Origin: GCA-2687025 sp964473525 | Lineage (GTDB): Bacteria > Poribacteria > WGA-4E > GCA-2687025 | NCBI GenBank assembly: GCA_964473525.1 | Contig: CAYYPK010000068.1 | Coordinates: 1-25,824 of the forward strand | Length of the DNA: 25,824 nucleotides | Reading direction: 5' to 3' | In this document: in pieces, positions 16,854 to 24,283 of the stretch | Layout: each line of letters begins with the position of its first letter | How positions within the stretch are numbered: the stretch's first letter is position 1 | Translations under genes and position numbers: made by a program | The notes under the pieces: model-generated | Seen by the model: the letters and a program-made list of their open reading frames with translations, nothing else | What the model was told of the DNA's origin: nothing | Databases searched by the model: none

Positions 16854-17579
16854 ATGGCCAATGTTGGCTACGACGATACCCCACAGCTGCCCGGTCGCAA
16901 ATGGCTAGTACATGACGGTAGCCGCCCACAGCCCCGCGTTGTCACGCCCGGCGCGGCCGGTGGCGCGCCCTCCGACGCGGTCGTCCTGTTCGACGGCACG
17001 GACCTGTCCGCGTGGAAGGGCCGCGACGGCGCCGCCGCGTGGAAGGTCGAAGGCGGCTATATGGAGGTCGCGCCTGGCACGGGCGACATTCAGACGGTCG
17101 AGCAGTTCGGTGACTGCCAGCTGCATCTCGAGTTCCGCTCGCCTCACGAGGTGAAGGGCGACAGCCAGGGGCGTGGCAACAGCGGCGTCTTCCTGATGGG
17201 TCTGTACGAGATTCAGGTGCTCGACAGCTACGACAACCCGACATACGCTGATGGCGGCGCGGGCAGCATCTACGGGCAGCATCCGACGCTCGTGAACGCC
17301 TCCCGCAAACCGGGCGAGTGGCAGTCGTACGACATTATCTTCCAGGCGCCACGCTTCGACGGCGGCGCGCTGGCCAGCCCGGCGATCCTTACCGTCGCGC
17401 ACAACGGCGTCATCGTGCAGCACGCGCAGGAGTCTGACGGGCCGACGGGGCATCGCTCCGTGTCGTCCTACAGCGCCGACCATCCCGGCTCCGGCCCGTT
17501 GAAACTGCAGGACCACGGCGACCTCGTGCGGTTCCGCAACATCTGGGTGCGCCCGCTGCCCGCTAGCGACAAGACCTAG
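16854..17579 (+). CDS. DUF1080 (3-keto-disaccharide hydrolase/LamG-like) protein
   Basis: The 241-residue protein matches the DUF1080 beta-jelly-roll family, now called 3-keto-disaccharide hydrolase for some members. Conserved blocks are VVLFDGTDLSAWKG (43-56), GNSGVFLMGLYEIQVLDSY (108-126), GSIYGQHPTLVNASRKPGEWQSYDIIF and the final LQDHGDLVRFRNIWVRPL. These cover the whole family length, so it is complete. Members degrade or bind glycans; the fold is concanavalin-like. No signal peptide is seen, although relatives are usually secreted, so its location is uncertain. TAGGAG precedes the ATG by about 8 bases. It is a single-gene unit followed by a strong hairpin. Confidence 0.9.
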   Translation: MANVGYDDTPQLPGRKWLVHDGSRPQPRVVTPGAAGGAPSDAVVLFDGTDLSAWKGRDGAAAWKVEGGYMEVAPGTGDIQTVEQFGDCQLHLEFRSPHEVKGDSQGRGNSGVFLMGLYEIQVLDSYDNPTYADGGAGSIYGQHPTLVNASRKPGEWQSYDIIFQAPRFDGGALASPAILTVAHNGVIVQHAQESDGPTGHRSVSSYSADHPGSGPLKLQDHGDLVRFRNIWVRPLPASDKT

Positions 17580-17604
17580 GCGATCCGACACAGTACGGCT
17601 GTAG

Positions 17605-17639
17605 CGCGGCGAGTTGGGTATGCGGCCTGGCTCGCCGCG
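17605..17639 (+). terminator. GC-rich hairpin downstream of the DUF1080 gene
   Basis: CGCGGCGAG (17605-17613) and CTCGCCGCG (17631-17639) form a perfect 9-bp stem with a 17-base loop, 25 bases after the stop. No T-run follows, so it is a plausible but not classical terminator. Confidence 0.4.
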
Positions 17640-17825
17640 GCCCTGGCGGGGCCATCGGCGCCCAGCCTCCACAGCCCCGCGAATTCGCCGTCGCACCCTA
17701 CCCTCTCCCTTTCGACCCCCGCGCTGGCGTGGTACCGCGACCACGCTCTGTGCCAGTCCGTGCCCTCCTAGGGCCGTCCCAGTCATCGCTTCACTGTCGA
17801 CGGTTGTGGCCGGCATCTTGCGCGG

Positions 17826-17835
17826 NNNNNNNNNN
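17826..17835. other. Assembly gap of 10 N
   Basis: The run of ten N is probably a placeholder or estimated gap. The flanks are GC-rich and partly complementary (CCGGC...GCGG and CCGCC...CCGG). Confidence 0.95.
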
Positions 17836-18114
17836 CTCGCCGCCTTCCGGCACTCCAGACCAGGTGCAGTTGCGGGTGCGTGAGCGTTGAGCCGCGAGCC
17901 TACACGTGGTGTATGTTCGCACCCGCATCGCAGAAGCACTCAGTCTGCCGCACTGAACCGACTGACGTGGCGAGCGTCGAGGCCGCTGGCCGCTTGGCGA
18001 AGCGCGTTCGGGCCCTGAATCGACCAAGTGACCGGACTATCGAGCCCGGCCGCCGACCCATCAGGCAGCTGCGGCGCAACGCCCAGTCGAGGCATTCGGT
18101 GAGAACCTAGCCTC

Positions 18115-18151
18115 TTGACCCGCGCGGGCCGGTGTGGTAGTAACACCACAC
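18115..18151 (+). promoter_or_regulatory. Candidate -35 and 7-bp hairpin before the DNase I-like gene
   Basis: TTGACC (18115-18120) resembles a -35 box, but the hexamer 17 bases later (TAGTAA) is a poor -10. GTGTGGT (18132-18138) and ACCACAC (18145-18151) form a perfect 7-bp stem with a 6-base loop, 28 bases before the start codon. It could be an operator or an mRNA hairpin. GGAG (18171-18174) is the ribosome binding site. Confidence 0.35.
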
Positions 18152-18179
18152 GATATATGCTACATGTATTGGAGACCTG

Positions 18180-20084
18180 ATGTTAGCACGTGCGACTAGG
18201 CTCGGCTGCAATCGTCTCAGCTTATTAGTACCTGTGCTGGCGTGCTGGCTGCTGCTGCTGCAGGTCGCCTGCCAGCGCGCAGCGACGGGCGGAGACCTCC
18301 AGCGTCCGCCCGGCTCTGATGAGACCGAACGGCGTGCAAACGAGCCGCCGCCCATGTCGGCCGACGAGGGTGAATGGGGTGAGGACGAGGAGCCGGACAT
18401 GTCCGCAGACGAGGGTGAGTGGGGTGAGGACGAGGAACCGACGATGTCGGCCGACGAGGGCGAGTGGGGTGAGGACGCGGAGCCGACGATGTCGGCCGAC
18501 GACGGCGAGTGGGAAGCGACTCCTGCGTTCTCTGGGCGCCGCCTGGTTGCACTAGCGACGCACGTAGGCGCCCTCAACGCGCAGGCCGTTCGCGACCTAC
18601 CCGTCCCATTTCGGGGGGCGCTGGCGCGTGTGGTGTGGGAACAGGAGGACCGGGTGGCGCGGCTTAAGCACGCGGGCGGTAGTGTCTCACCGGGTGCCGA
18701 ACTCGCTGTTGCGAGGCAAATCGCGGTCACGCAGCAGGCGTTCGTGCAGGCACTGGCGGGCGTTGTGGCGACAATGGGACCGACTAGCCGGACCCCAGGT
18801 GGACTCCCACTCTCCGCAGACCCTGAGTTCGGCCGGCTGCTGTCCGAGCAAGGCGCCCTAGTCGCGGGCATCAACGAGGACGAGCGGTCACTGTCCGAGG
18901 AGCGTTTGGCCGAGTTCGTGTCCGCGCAGACGGCTCTTGCAGACCGCGCCTACCGCTTCGCTGGCTCGCTCGCGCGGGCTCACGCCGACTCGGGGGCGGC
19001 AGCTCACGGGGGTGAACAGGGCTCCCGGCGTCCACCCAGCGCGGATCCGGGCGAATGGGAAGACCCACCTATACAGAGCGCCGACCAGGGCGAATGGCCG
19101 ACAGCCACGGGCGGGAACGAGGACGTGGGCGTTGATGAGGGTGACCTAGACCACGAGGACGGCACGGAGACGACACTCGCCAGGCTGGCCGCACTGAGAT
19201 CGCTGTTGCAGGAGCACGCCACACCCGGCCCGCAGGATTCGCCCACAGAATCGGAGAGCACGCGGTCATTCAGCGTTGTCGCTGGCCAGGAAGTGGATCC
19301 CGGAGGCGAGCTTGCCAACCGCGCTTCGGGCTATGTGACTGTGGGCAGTTTCAGCATTGAGGAGTTTGGCAGGACCAAGCGAGCGAAGCTGCCCGTAATG
19401 CACGTCCTAGCGGGTATAGCGGACAGATTCGACATTCTCGCGGTCCAAGGCATCCGCGACAGGTCAATGGAGACGCCTGGCGAGTTCCTAGAATGGCTGA
19501 ATGACGAGGGCCCCGAGGAGCACGACGTAGCGGTGAGCGACCGGCTCGGCCGCTCGTCCCGCAGAGAGCAGTATGCAGTCTACTACGATACGCGATTCGT
19601 GACGTTGTTGCGCTCTCCAGCGACTTACCCAGACAGCGGCGGTGTGTTTGAGCGAGAGCCGTTTGCGGTGCGGTTCAGAGTCGGTATGGTCGATTTTGTG
19701 CTGTTGACTGTCCACGTGGACTCGAACAACGCGGCCGAGGAGATTGCGGCCCTGGGTAACGCGGTAGACTGGGCGGTGGAGGCGTTTGACGACGAGGACA
19801 TCATGGTTGTTGGGGCTCTGAACGCTGACTGCGTCCATTTCCCAGAGTCAGAGCGCGAGAGCGCATTGCCAATGGCCTGGATCACTCCGACGACGCTTGA
19901 CACGACGGTATCGGGCGCAGGTTGCACGTACGACCATATCCTTCTCAGCGAGTCGCTAGCGACGAGGACCAGGGGTACGGCCGAAGCGTTGCGCTTCGAT
20001 GTTGACTTCCGGCTGGGCAACCTCGACCCACTCCAGATAAGCGGCCGTTACCCTGTGTGGGTAGAGCTGACCACGACGCCGTGA
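18180..20084 (+). CDS. Probable lipoprotein with SADxGEW repeats and an inactivated DNase I-like domain
   Basis: The 634-residue protein starts with a hydrophobic signal ending LLLLQVAC (Cys31), an atypical lipobox. Residues 59-115 are an acidic array of four units (MSADEGEWGEDEEPD type). A helical region (about 120-280) follows, then two more SADxGEW motifs (287 and 300). From about residue 384 to the end it aligns by eye with animal DNase I (family knowledge): FGRTKRAK for FGETKMSN, VSDRLGRSSRREQY for VSEPLGRNSYKERY, FEREPFAVRF, LNADC and GAGCTYDHI. Glu463, His512 and Asp574 match catalytic Glu78, His134 and Asp212, and both disulfide cysteines are kept. Gly424, Ala546, Gly622 and Arg623 replace Glu39, Asp168, Asp251 and His252. 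I infer a surface binding protein without nuclease activity. GGAG precedes the ATG. The stop overlaps the next gene (GTGA). Confidence 0.8.
   Translation: MLARATRLGCNRLSLLVPVLACWLLLLQVACQRAATGGDLQRPPGSDETERRANEPPPMSADEGEWGEDEEPDMSADEGEWGEDEEPTMSADEGEWGEDAEPTMSADDGEWEATPAFSGRRLVALATHVGALNAQAVRDLPVPFRGALARVVWEQEDRVARLKHAGGSVSPGAELAVARQIAVTQQAFVQALAGVVATMGPTSRTPGGLPLSADPEFGRLLSEQGALVAGINEDERSLSEERLAEFVSAQTALADRAYRFAGSLARAHADSGAAAHGGEQGSRRPPSADPGEWEDPPIQSADQGEWPTATGGNEDVGVDEGDLDHEDGTETTLARLAALRSLLQEHATPGPQDSPTESESTRSFSVVAGQEVDPGGELANRASGYVTVGSFSIEEFGRTKRAKLPVMHVLAGIADRFDILAVQGIRDRSMETPGEFLEWLNDEGPEEHDVAVSDRLGRSSRREQYAVYYDTRFVTLLRSPATYPDSGGVFEREPFAVRFRVGMVDFVLLTVHVDSNNAAEEIAALGNAVDWAVEAFDDEDIMVVGALNADCVHFPESERESALPMAWITPTTLDTTVSGAGCTYDHILLSESLATRTRGTAEALRFDVDFRLGNLDPLQISGRYPVWVELTTTP
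18354..18533 (+). repeat. 45-base in-frame tandem repeat encoding MSADEGEWGEDEEPx
   Basis: Units start at 18354, 18399, 18444 and 18489. The first three are nearly identical in protein (…EEPD, …EEPT, …AEPT) and differ mostly at silent positions. The fourth is shortened (MSADDGEWEATP). Unit length is 15 codons. Confidence 0.9.
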
Positions 20085-20713
20085 ACCCATGGCCAGACGA
20101 GAGGATCTCGCGGTCCATAGAACGGCTCTGCACGACACTACGCAGCAGACGGCGGCACCAGATTGTGCCTTGGGTGGCCGTTGTGGTGTCGCTGGCGGCA
20201 GCTGGTGTGTCGGCGTGGCAGCTTGCGGAGGTCCACGACTTCTACAGGGCCACCACAGCTCCCCGCGTCTCGATCCTTCGACGCGGCGTTGTCCAACAGG
20301 GGAGAGACTACGGGGTCATCATCGAGAATGCTGGGGACCACCCGGCCGAATTCGTCGCCGTGAAGACGTACTACATGGGGCAGCAGATCCCGCCCTCCAA
20401 CGCAAGCCGTCCTGCATTCGTGGGCAACACTGTCATCCAAGCCATCCTACGCGACCAAGGTCTGACGGCGCCGCGCCCGCGCGAGAACGTGTTCCTCATT
20501 GCCGCAATGCGCCAAGGGTTGTATGTCCGGAGCCGTGAGGGATTCCTGCTCTTCGGCATCCCCAAGGAGCGGATGTCAGAAGCCCGAACTCGCGATGGTG
20601 ACTTCTACCGCCGCGTGGTGCAGGCGTTCATCGTGAACGGCGGCATGGAACTCACCGTCGAAGGGCTGTACGACCAACGGCAGACCGTCACCTGTGCATC
20701 CACCACTCCGTAA
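20081..20713 (+). CDS. Single-pass membrane protein, partner of the DNase I-like lipoprotein
   Basis: I do not recognise the family of this 210-residue protein. A basic N-terminus (RSRRRH, 21-26) precedes one membrane helix (IVPWVAVVVSLAAAGVSAWQL, about 28-48), which predicts the N-terminus inside and a soluble domain outside the cytoplasmic membrane. That domain has beta-strand-like segments (PRVSILRRGVVQQ, DYGVIIENAGDHPAEFVAVKTYY) suggesting an Ig-like sandwich, then a mixed C-terminal part ending in GGMELTVEGLYDQRQTV. I chose GTG at 20081, which overlaps the upstream stop as GTGA; an in-frame GTG at 20057 is possible but less likely. There is no strong ribosome binding site, which fits translational coupling. 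The two proteins probably act together on the outer side of the cytoplasmic membrane. Confidence 0.75.
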   Translation: MNPWPDERISRSIERLCTTLRSRRRHQIVPWVAVVVSLAAAGVSAWQLAEVHDFYRATTAPRVSILRRGVVQQGRDYGVIIENAGDHPAEFVAVKTYYMGQQIPPSNASRPAFVGNTVIQAILRDQGLTAPRPRENVFLIAAMRQGLYVRSREGFLLFGIPKERMSEARTRDGDFYRRVVQAFIVNGGMELTVEGLYDQRQTVTCASTTP

Positions 20714-20907
20714 TAGCTAGAGCGTGCGCGGAAGACGAACTCCATGCCTGGGGGTTGACGGCCTCTTTCTGCCGTGCGCACTACGCCGTAACACCCGCTG
20801 TAATCCGCATCCGACTCGGCATGGACGTTCGGTCCTCGCGCGTCTACCGTTATCTCCGGCTCAGGCGGCCTTACGCGGCTCAACAGGCAGTATCAGGAAT
20901 CCCGGCA

Positions 20908-23109
20908 ATGCGTACCATCGCGTGTATCGTCTCCCTATCGGCGCTCATTGGCTTCGGTGTCGGCGCGGCGCAGGCCGACTCGGACGAAGACGACAATCCC
21001 TACATACAGAGGCAGATGGCGGCGCACAAGCTGAGCGAGCCGCCCATCATAGACGGCGACCTGTCGGACTCCGTGTGGCACGAGGCGTCCACGGGCGACA
21101 CGTTCACCGACCAGAAGACGATGGCGGAGGTCGCCGATCAGACGAAGTTCTGGCTCGGCTACGACGAGACCGCCATCTATTTCGCGGCGTATTGCTACGA
21201 CTCCGAACCTGCTCGCATCCTCATGGAGGAGACGAAGCGCGATGTCGGTCTGTGGCGCGACGACCACATCAACCTTGAGATCGACGCCTACCACTCGCAC
21301 AACTGGGGCGACTTCTCGTCGTTCGCCGTGAACCCGCGTGGCACGCAGAACTCCGAGATGGGCGGCGGCCGCTCAGGCAAGACGGAGTGGAAGGGCGACT
21401 GGCAAGCGGCGTCCAAGGTGACGACGGACGGCTGGGTCACGGAGATGGCCATTCCGTGGGCCATCCTGACGTACCCCAGCAAGGAAGAGCCGGTGACGCT
21501 CGGCTTCAACGTCCGGCGTAACCACGCGCGCGATCACTACGACTCGCAGTACTCCAACATCGGGCGCACCTGGCGCAACGAGTGGGCCGCCGACTGGATC
21601 GGCGTGCAACTGCCGGCAAGCATCTTCGAGCCGGAGTTGCTCGTGCTGCCGTTCCTGGCTGCCGGCGCTGCGGAGCGCGACGACGTCTTCGACGAGACCG
21701 CCCGCGGCGGCCTGGATCTGCGCTACCGCCCGACGCCACAGATGACTGCGGTAGCCGCCGTTAACCCCGACTTCCGCAACGTCGAGGGTGAGGTCGAGGG
21801 AATCGACTTCACGCGCGGCGAGCGGTTCGTGCGTGAGTCACGGCCGTTCTTCCAAGAAGGCAGCCGCATGTTCCGCAGCTGGTCGGGCATGGGCGACTAT
21901 TTCTACAGCCGGCGCATCGAGAACATCGACATGGGCACGAAGCTCTACGGGAAGCTTGCCCAGCGCACGAACGTAGGCATCCTTGGGGCGTTCGATTTCG
22001 CGGATCAGCACGGCGACCCGTGGGCGATCCATCGGCAGGACTACCTGATGAACCTGTCGCAGGGATTCGGCGAGGGCACCGGGGCGTCGGTGATGACAAC
22101 GCATCGCAACTCGGCGCGCGAGCAGAACTCCGTGTGGGGCTACCAGGCGAACACGCGCATCACCCGCAGCACGTCCATACAGGGGCGCTACGGGTCCAGC
22201 GCGTGGCGAGGCGTGGAAACCGACGACGAGGCCGACACGAGTGGCGATCCCGACGCCGCCCCGCTCACGTATCTCCGCGGCGACCTTGCCCAGCTATCGA
22301 TGGACGCGTGGAACGAGTGGTTCTTCATGAACATCGACGCGGGATTCCTCAGCCCAGGATTCCGGTCCAGCAACGGGTTCTTCGAGTATCAAGGGCGCAG
22401 GAACACCGGGTTCTACATGGGTGGCGGCAACGAATTCCGCGACTCCGTAGTGCGCCGCGTGGGCGTTGACCTGTTCGCGGGCTACTCCGAGCGCTACTCC
22501 GAAGGCAACGGCTTCGACGGCATGGACTCGTTCCTTAGCCGCGCGCTGTCCACTATCGGCGACCGCGACTCGAACGACGCGTTCTTCCGCGACAACGTTG
22601 GCTACTGGACCGGCCTCTGGTTCAGGAACAACGTCTCGCTCCGGCACTCCGCGGACATCGGCCACTTCCGAGAGGAAGGCGCGGAGGTGTCAGACCGCGA
22701 CTGGTCGACGAACTGGAACGTGAGTTACGAGAGCGAGGACCGCAACAAGCGGGTGCGCGTCGGCTACGGGTTCGGCCGCGCCGACGAGACGCGTCGCCAC
22801 TTCCCCTCCATCGGCGGCTCCTGGAAGAGGGATGCGTTCTCGGTCAGTCTGAACGCCTCCGTGCTACGCCACACGGAGCGTCGCCAGCAGCACATTCTGG
22901 GGTTGAACTACGACATCAGCGAGACGGTCGGCATCGGCGGACGGCTCGTGTTCCGTCGCGACGACATCGCCGACGAGAACACGTGGAACCCCTACCTGTC
23001 GTTCCGCCGCTCGGGGGAAACCGGCATCAAGACGTTCCTCATCCTCGGCGACCCGAGCGGGGACACCTTCACGCCTCGGATGGAGGGGAAGGTGCTGTTC
23101 CCGTTGTAA
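20908..23109 (+). CDS. Secreted CBM9-like/DUF5916 outer-membrane protein
   Basis: The 733-residue product has a signal peptide (MRTIACIVSLSALIGFGVGAAQA-DS). A CBM9-like carbohydrate-binding fold follows (about 40-230): EPPIIDGDLSDSVWHEA, then FWLGYDETAIYFAAYCYDSEP and WVTEMAIPWAIL. The remainder is DUF5916, predicted to form an outer-membrane beta barrel; it opens with AVNPDFRNVEGEVEGIDFTRG and ERFVRESRPFFQEG, close to the family consensus VNPDF...F.E.RPFF.EG. The C-terminal half is rich in alternating aromatic strands, and the chain ends in Leu after KVLFPL rather than the usual Phe. Family members are thought to bind or import glycans, but their function is unproven. AGGA lies about 9 bases before the ATG at 20908; the open frame upstream to 20755 does not look coding. 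The spacer 20714-20907 shows no gene. Confidence 0.88.
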   Translation: MRTIACIVSLSALIGFGVGAAQADSDEDDNPYIQRQMAAHKLSEPPIIDGDLSDSVWHEASTGDTFTDQKTMAEVADQTKFWLGYDETAIYFAAYCYDSEPARILMEETKRDVGLWRDDHINLEIDAYHSHNWGDFSSFAVNPRGTQNSEMGGGRSGKTEWKGDWQAASKVTTDGWVTEMAIPWAILTYPSKEEPVTLGFNVRRNHARDHYDSQYSNIGRTWRNEWAADWIGVQLPASIFEPELLVLPFLAAGAAERDDVFDETARGGLDLRYRPTPQMTAVAAVNPDFRNVEGEVEGIDFTRGERFVRESRPFFQEGSRMFRSWSGMGDYFYSRRIENIDMGTKLYGKLAQRTNVGILGAFDFADQHGDPWAIHRQDYLMNLSQGFGEGTGASVMTTHRNSAREQNSVWGYQANTRITRSTSIQGRYGSSAWRGVETDDEADTSGDPDAAPLTYLRGDLAQLSMDAWNEWFFMNIDAGFLSPGFRSSNGFFEYQGRRNTGFYMGGGNEFRDSVVRRVGVDLFAGYSERYSEGNGFDGMDSFLSRALSTIGDRDSNDAFFRDNVGYWTGLWFRNNVSLRHSADIGHFREEGAEVSDRDWSTNWNVSYESEDRNKRVRVGYGFGRADETRRHFPSIGGSWKRDAFSVSLNASVLRHTERRQQHILGLNYDISETVGIGGRLVFRRDDIADENTWNPYLSFRRSGETGIKTFLILGDPSGDTFTPRMEGKVLFPL

Positions 23110-23135
23110 AGGCCGGACGGCATGCCAGGCGGCCC

Positions 23136-23152
23136 GCTGCGAGCGCCGCAGC
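23136..23152. terminator. Small hairpin between convergent genes
   Basis: GCTGCG (23136-23141) and CGCAGC (23147-23152) form a 6-bp stem with a 5-base loop in the 43-base gap between the DUF5916 gene and the end of the SIR2-STAND locus. Without a T-run it is only a candidate for bidirectional termination. Confidence 0.3.
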
Positions 23153-24283
23153 TCAGACGGTGGAGTCCGCACCTTTCTCCGACTGCAGAATCTGGCGCAT
23201 GGCATCGGCACAGTCGACTACAGCTCTGTTCCTTCGCTCCGACCACTGTTGGGCCCTTCGCAGCATGTACTCGGACGCTGCAACTATCTCGCGAATGGAG
23301 CTAGCGTCCAGCCGTTCGCGGAAGGTGAGGTAGAAGTCGAGGAACGCCGTCGCGGCGTTATATGGATAGGTCCAATGCACCCTCTCGTGAATCTGGCGCT
23401 GGATGATCGCCCTAGCCTTGCGGAACTCCGGCATGCACGTCGCGGCATCGTCCGACCTGATACTGGCAACCAGCAAGTACCTCGAGTAGTGGTTGTCTAT
23501 CTGGAACGTGTCGAAGTCGATCCCGCGGGAGAGGGCGTATGCGGTATCGAAGTAAGTACCAGCACGCTCGAGGTCGTCAAGCACGAAGCACGCAATCGCG
23601 TACTGAAGCCAGAACAGCGGGTAGCGCGTGTTCGAGCCTAGCCGTCGGATTCCCTCATAGAACTTCAGGGCAGATGGCAACTTCTGTTGGGCGGGTAGGA
23701 GCTTATTCAGGTTCCCGAAGCGCGTCAGATCCCTCTTGAGGTCGTCCCATTTGGCGTCGACTCTCCGCAACTCATCTGCTCGGACCACGATATGTATCAG
23801 CGTGTCAACGACCTTCCGCGCGTCCGCCACGCTCCGTAGAATATACTCCGCCACAAGCGCGGATCGCAGCCGAATAGTCCCGCCATCGAAGCTCACCAAC
23901 TGCTTGACTGTCGGATCGTGCGCGAACCCGCCACGGAGGACGCCATCGCCCCAGATGTCCACCAGCGTCGACAAAGACACTGGATGCTTCAGCGCAACGA
24001 AGACACAGATCGTGAGGATTTGGGCGTGATGTCCGCTCTGGGTTCGCAGGTCGCTGAGCAGCGCCGACAGCTTAGTGCGCAACTGCGGGGCATCCAACAC
24101 CTCCGCGAGAATGCCCGAGAACTTTGCATCGCGCACGTACCGTCTCTGCTGTTCCCTACTCAGTGATGCACTGTCGCCCCACAGACCATACTCCGTCAGC
24201 GTGCCGACCACCCAGTCCACATCCCCGCCATGGAGTTCATCGGCGCTGTACTCAGCAGCGCACGCACAGCGAACATCCGGCAC
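23153..24283 (-). pseudogene. SIR2-STAND protein, C-terminal part (frameshifted from 24196-25566)
   Basis: This frame encodes the rest of the protein that begins at 25566. Meaningful sequence starts at YSADELHGGDVDWVVGTL, the helical winged-helix-like part normally following a STAND NTPase core. It continues through LYGLWG-like and FSGILAEVLDAPQLR segments to a TPR-like sensor region. The latter includes PSALKFYEGIRRLG, YPLFWLQYAIACFVLDDLERAGTYFDTAY and FDTFQIDNHYSRYLL, blocks common in SIR2-STAND defence proteins. The residues before Tyr (RCACAAE) look like out-of-frame reading, and the GTG at 24283 has no ribosome binding site, so this is unlikely to be an independent gene. With one extra base near 24250 the whole protein would be about 810 residues. 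It could also be an intact gene damaged only in the assembly. Confidence 0.75.

Larger units (their letters stand above)
17580..18179. other. 600-base intergenic region with an N gap, no gene recognised
   Basis: Between the DUF1080 gene and the DNase I-like gene I find no convincing protein or RNA gene. It contains a terminator-like hairpin (17605-17639), the second N run (17826-17835) and a promoter-like/hairpin segment just before 18180. Short frames here have arginine-rich, unstructured translations. Part of a gene could be lost at the gap. Confidence 0.6.

Noticed and set aside
17836..18110. Possible tRNA or small gene in the long spacer
   Set aside because: No T-loop-like GTTCGA motif with a matching cloverleaf and no plausible start signal could be found.
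18354..18533. Regular repeats considered as a CRISPR-like array
   Set aside because: The 45-base units are contiguous, in frame and coding, without spacers.
20755..20907. N-terminal extension of the DUF5916 protein
   Set aside because: The extra 51 codons are Arg/Tyr-rich and precede a normal signal peptide; AGGA before the ATG at 20908 marks the real start.
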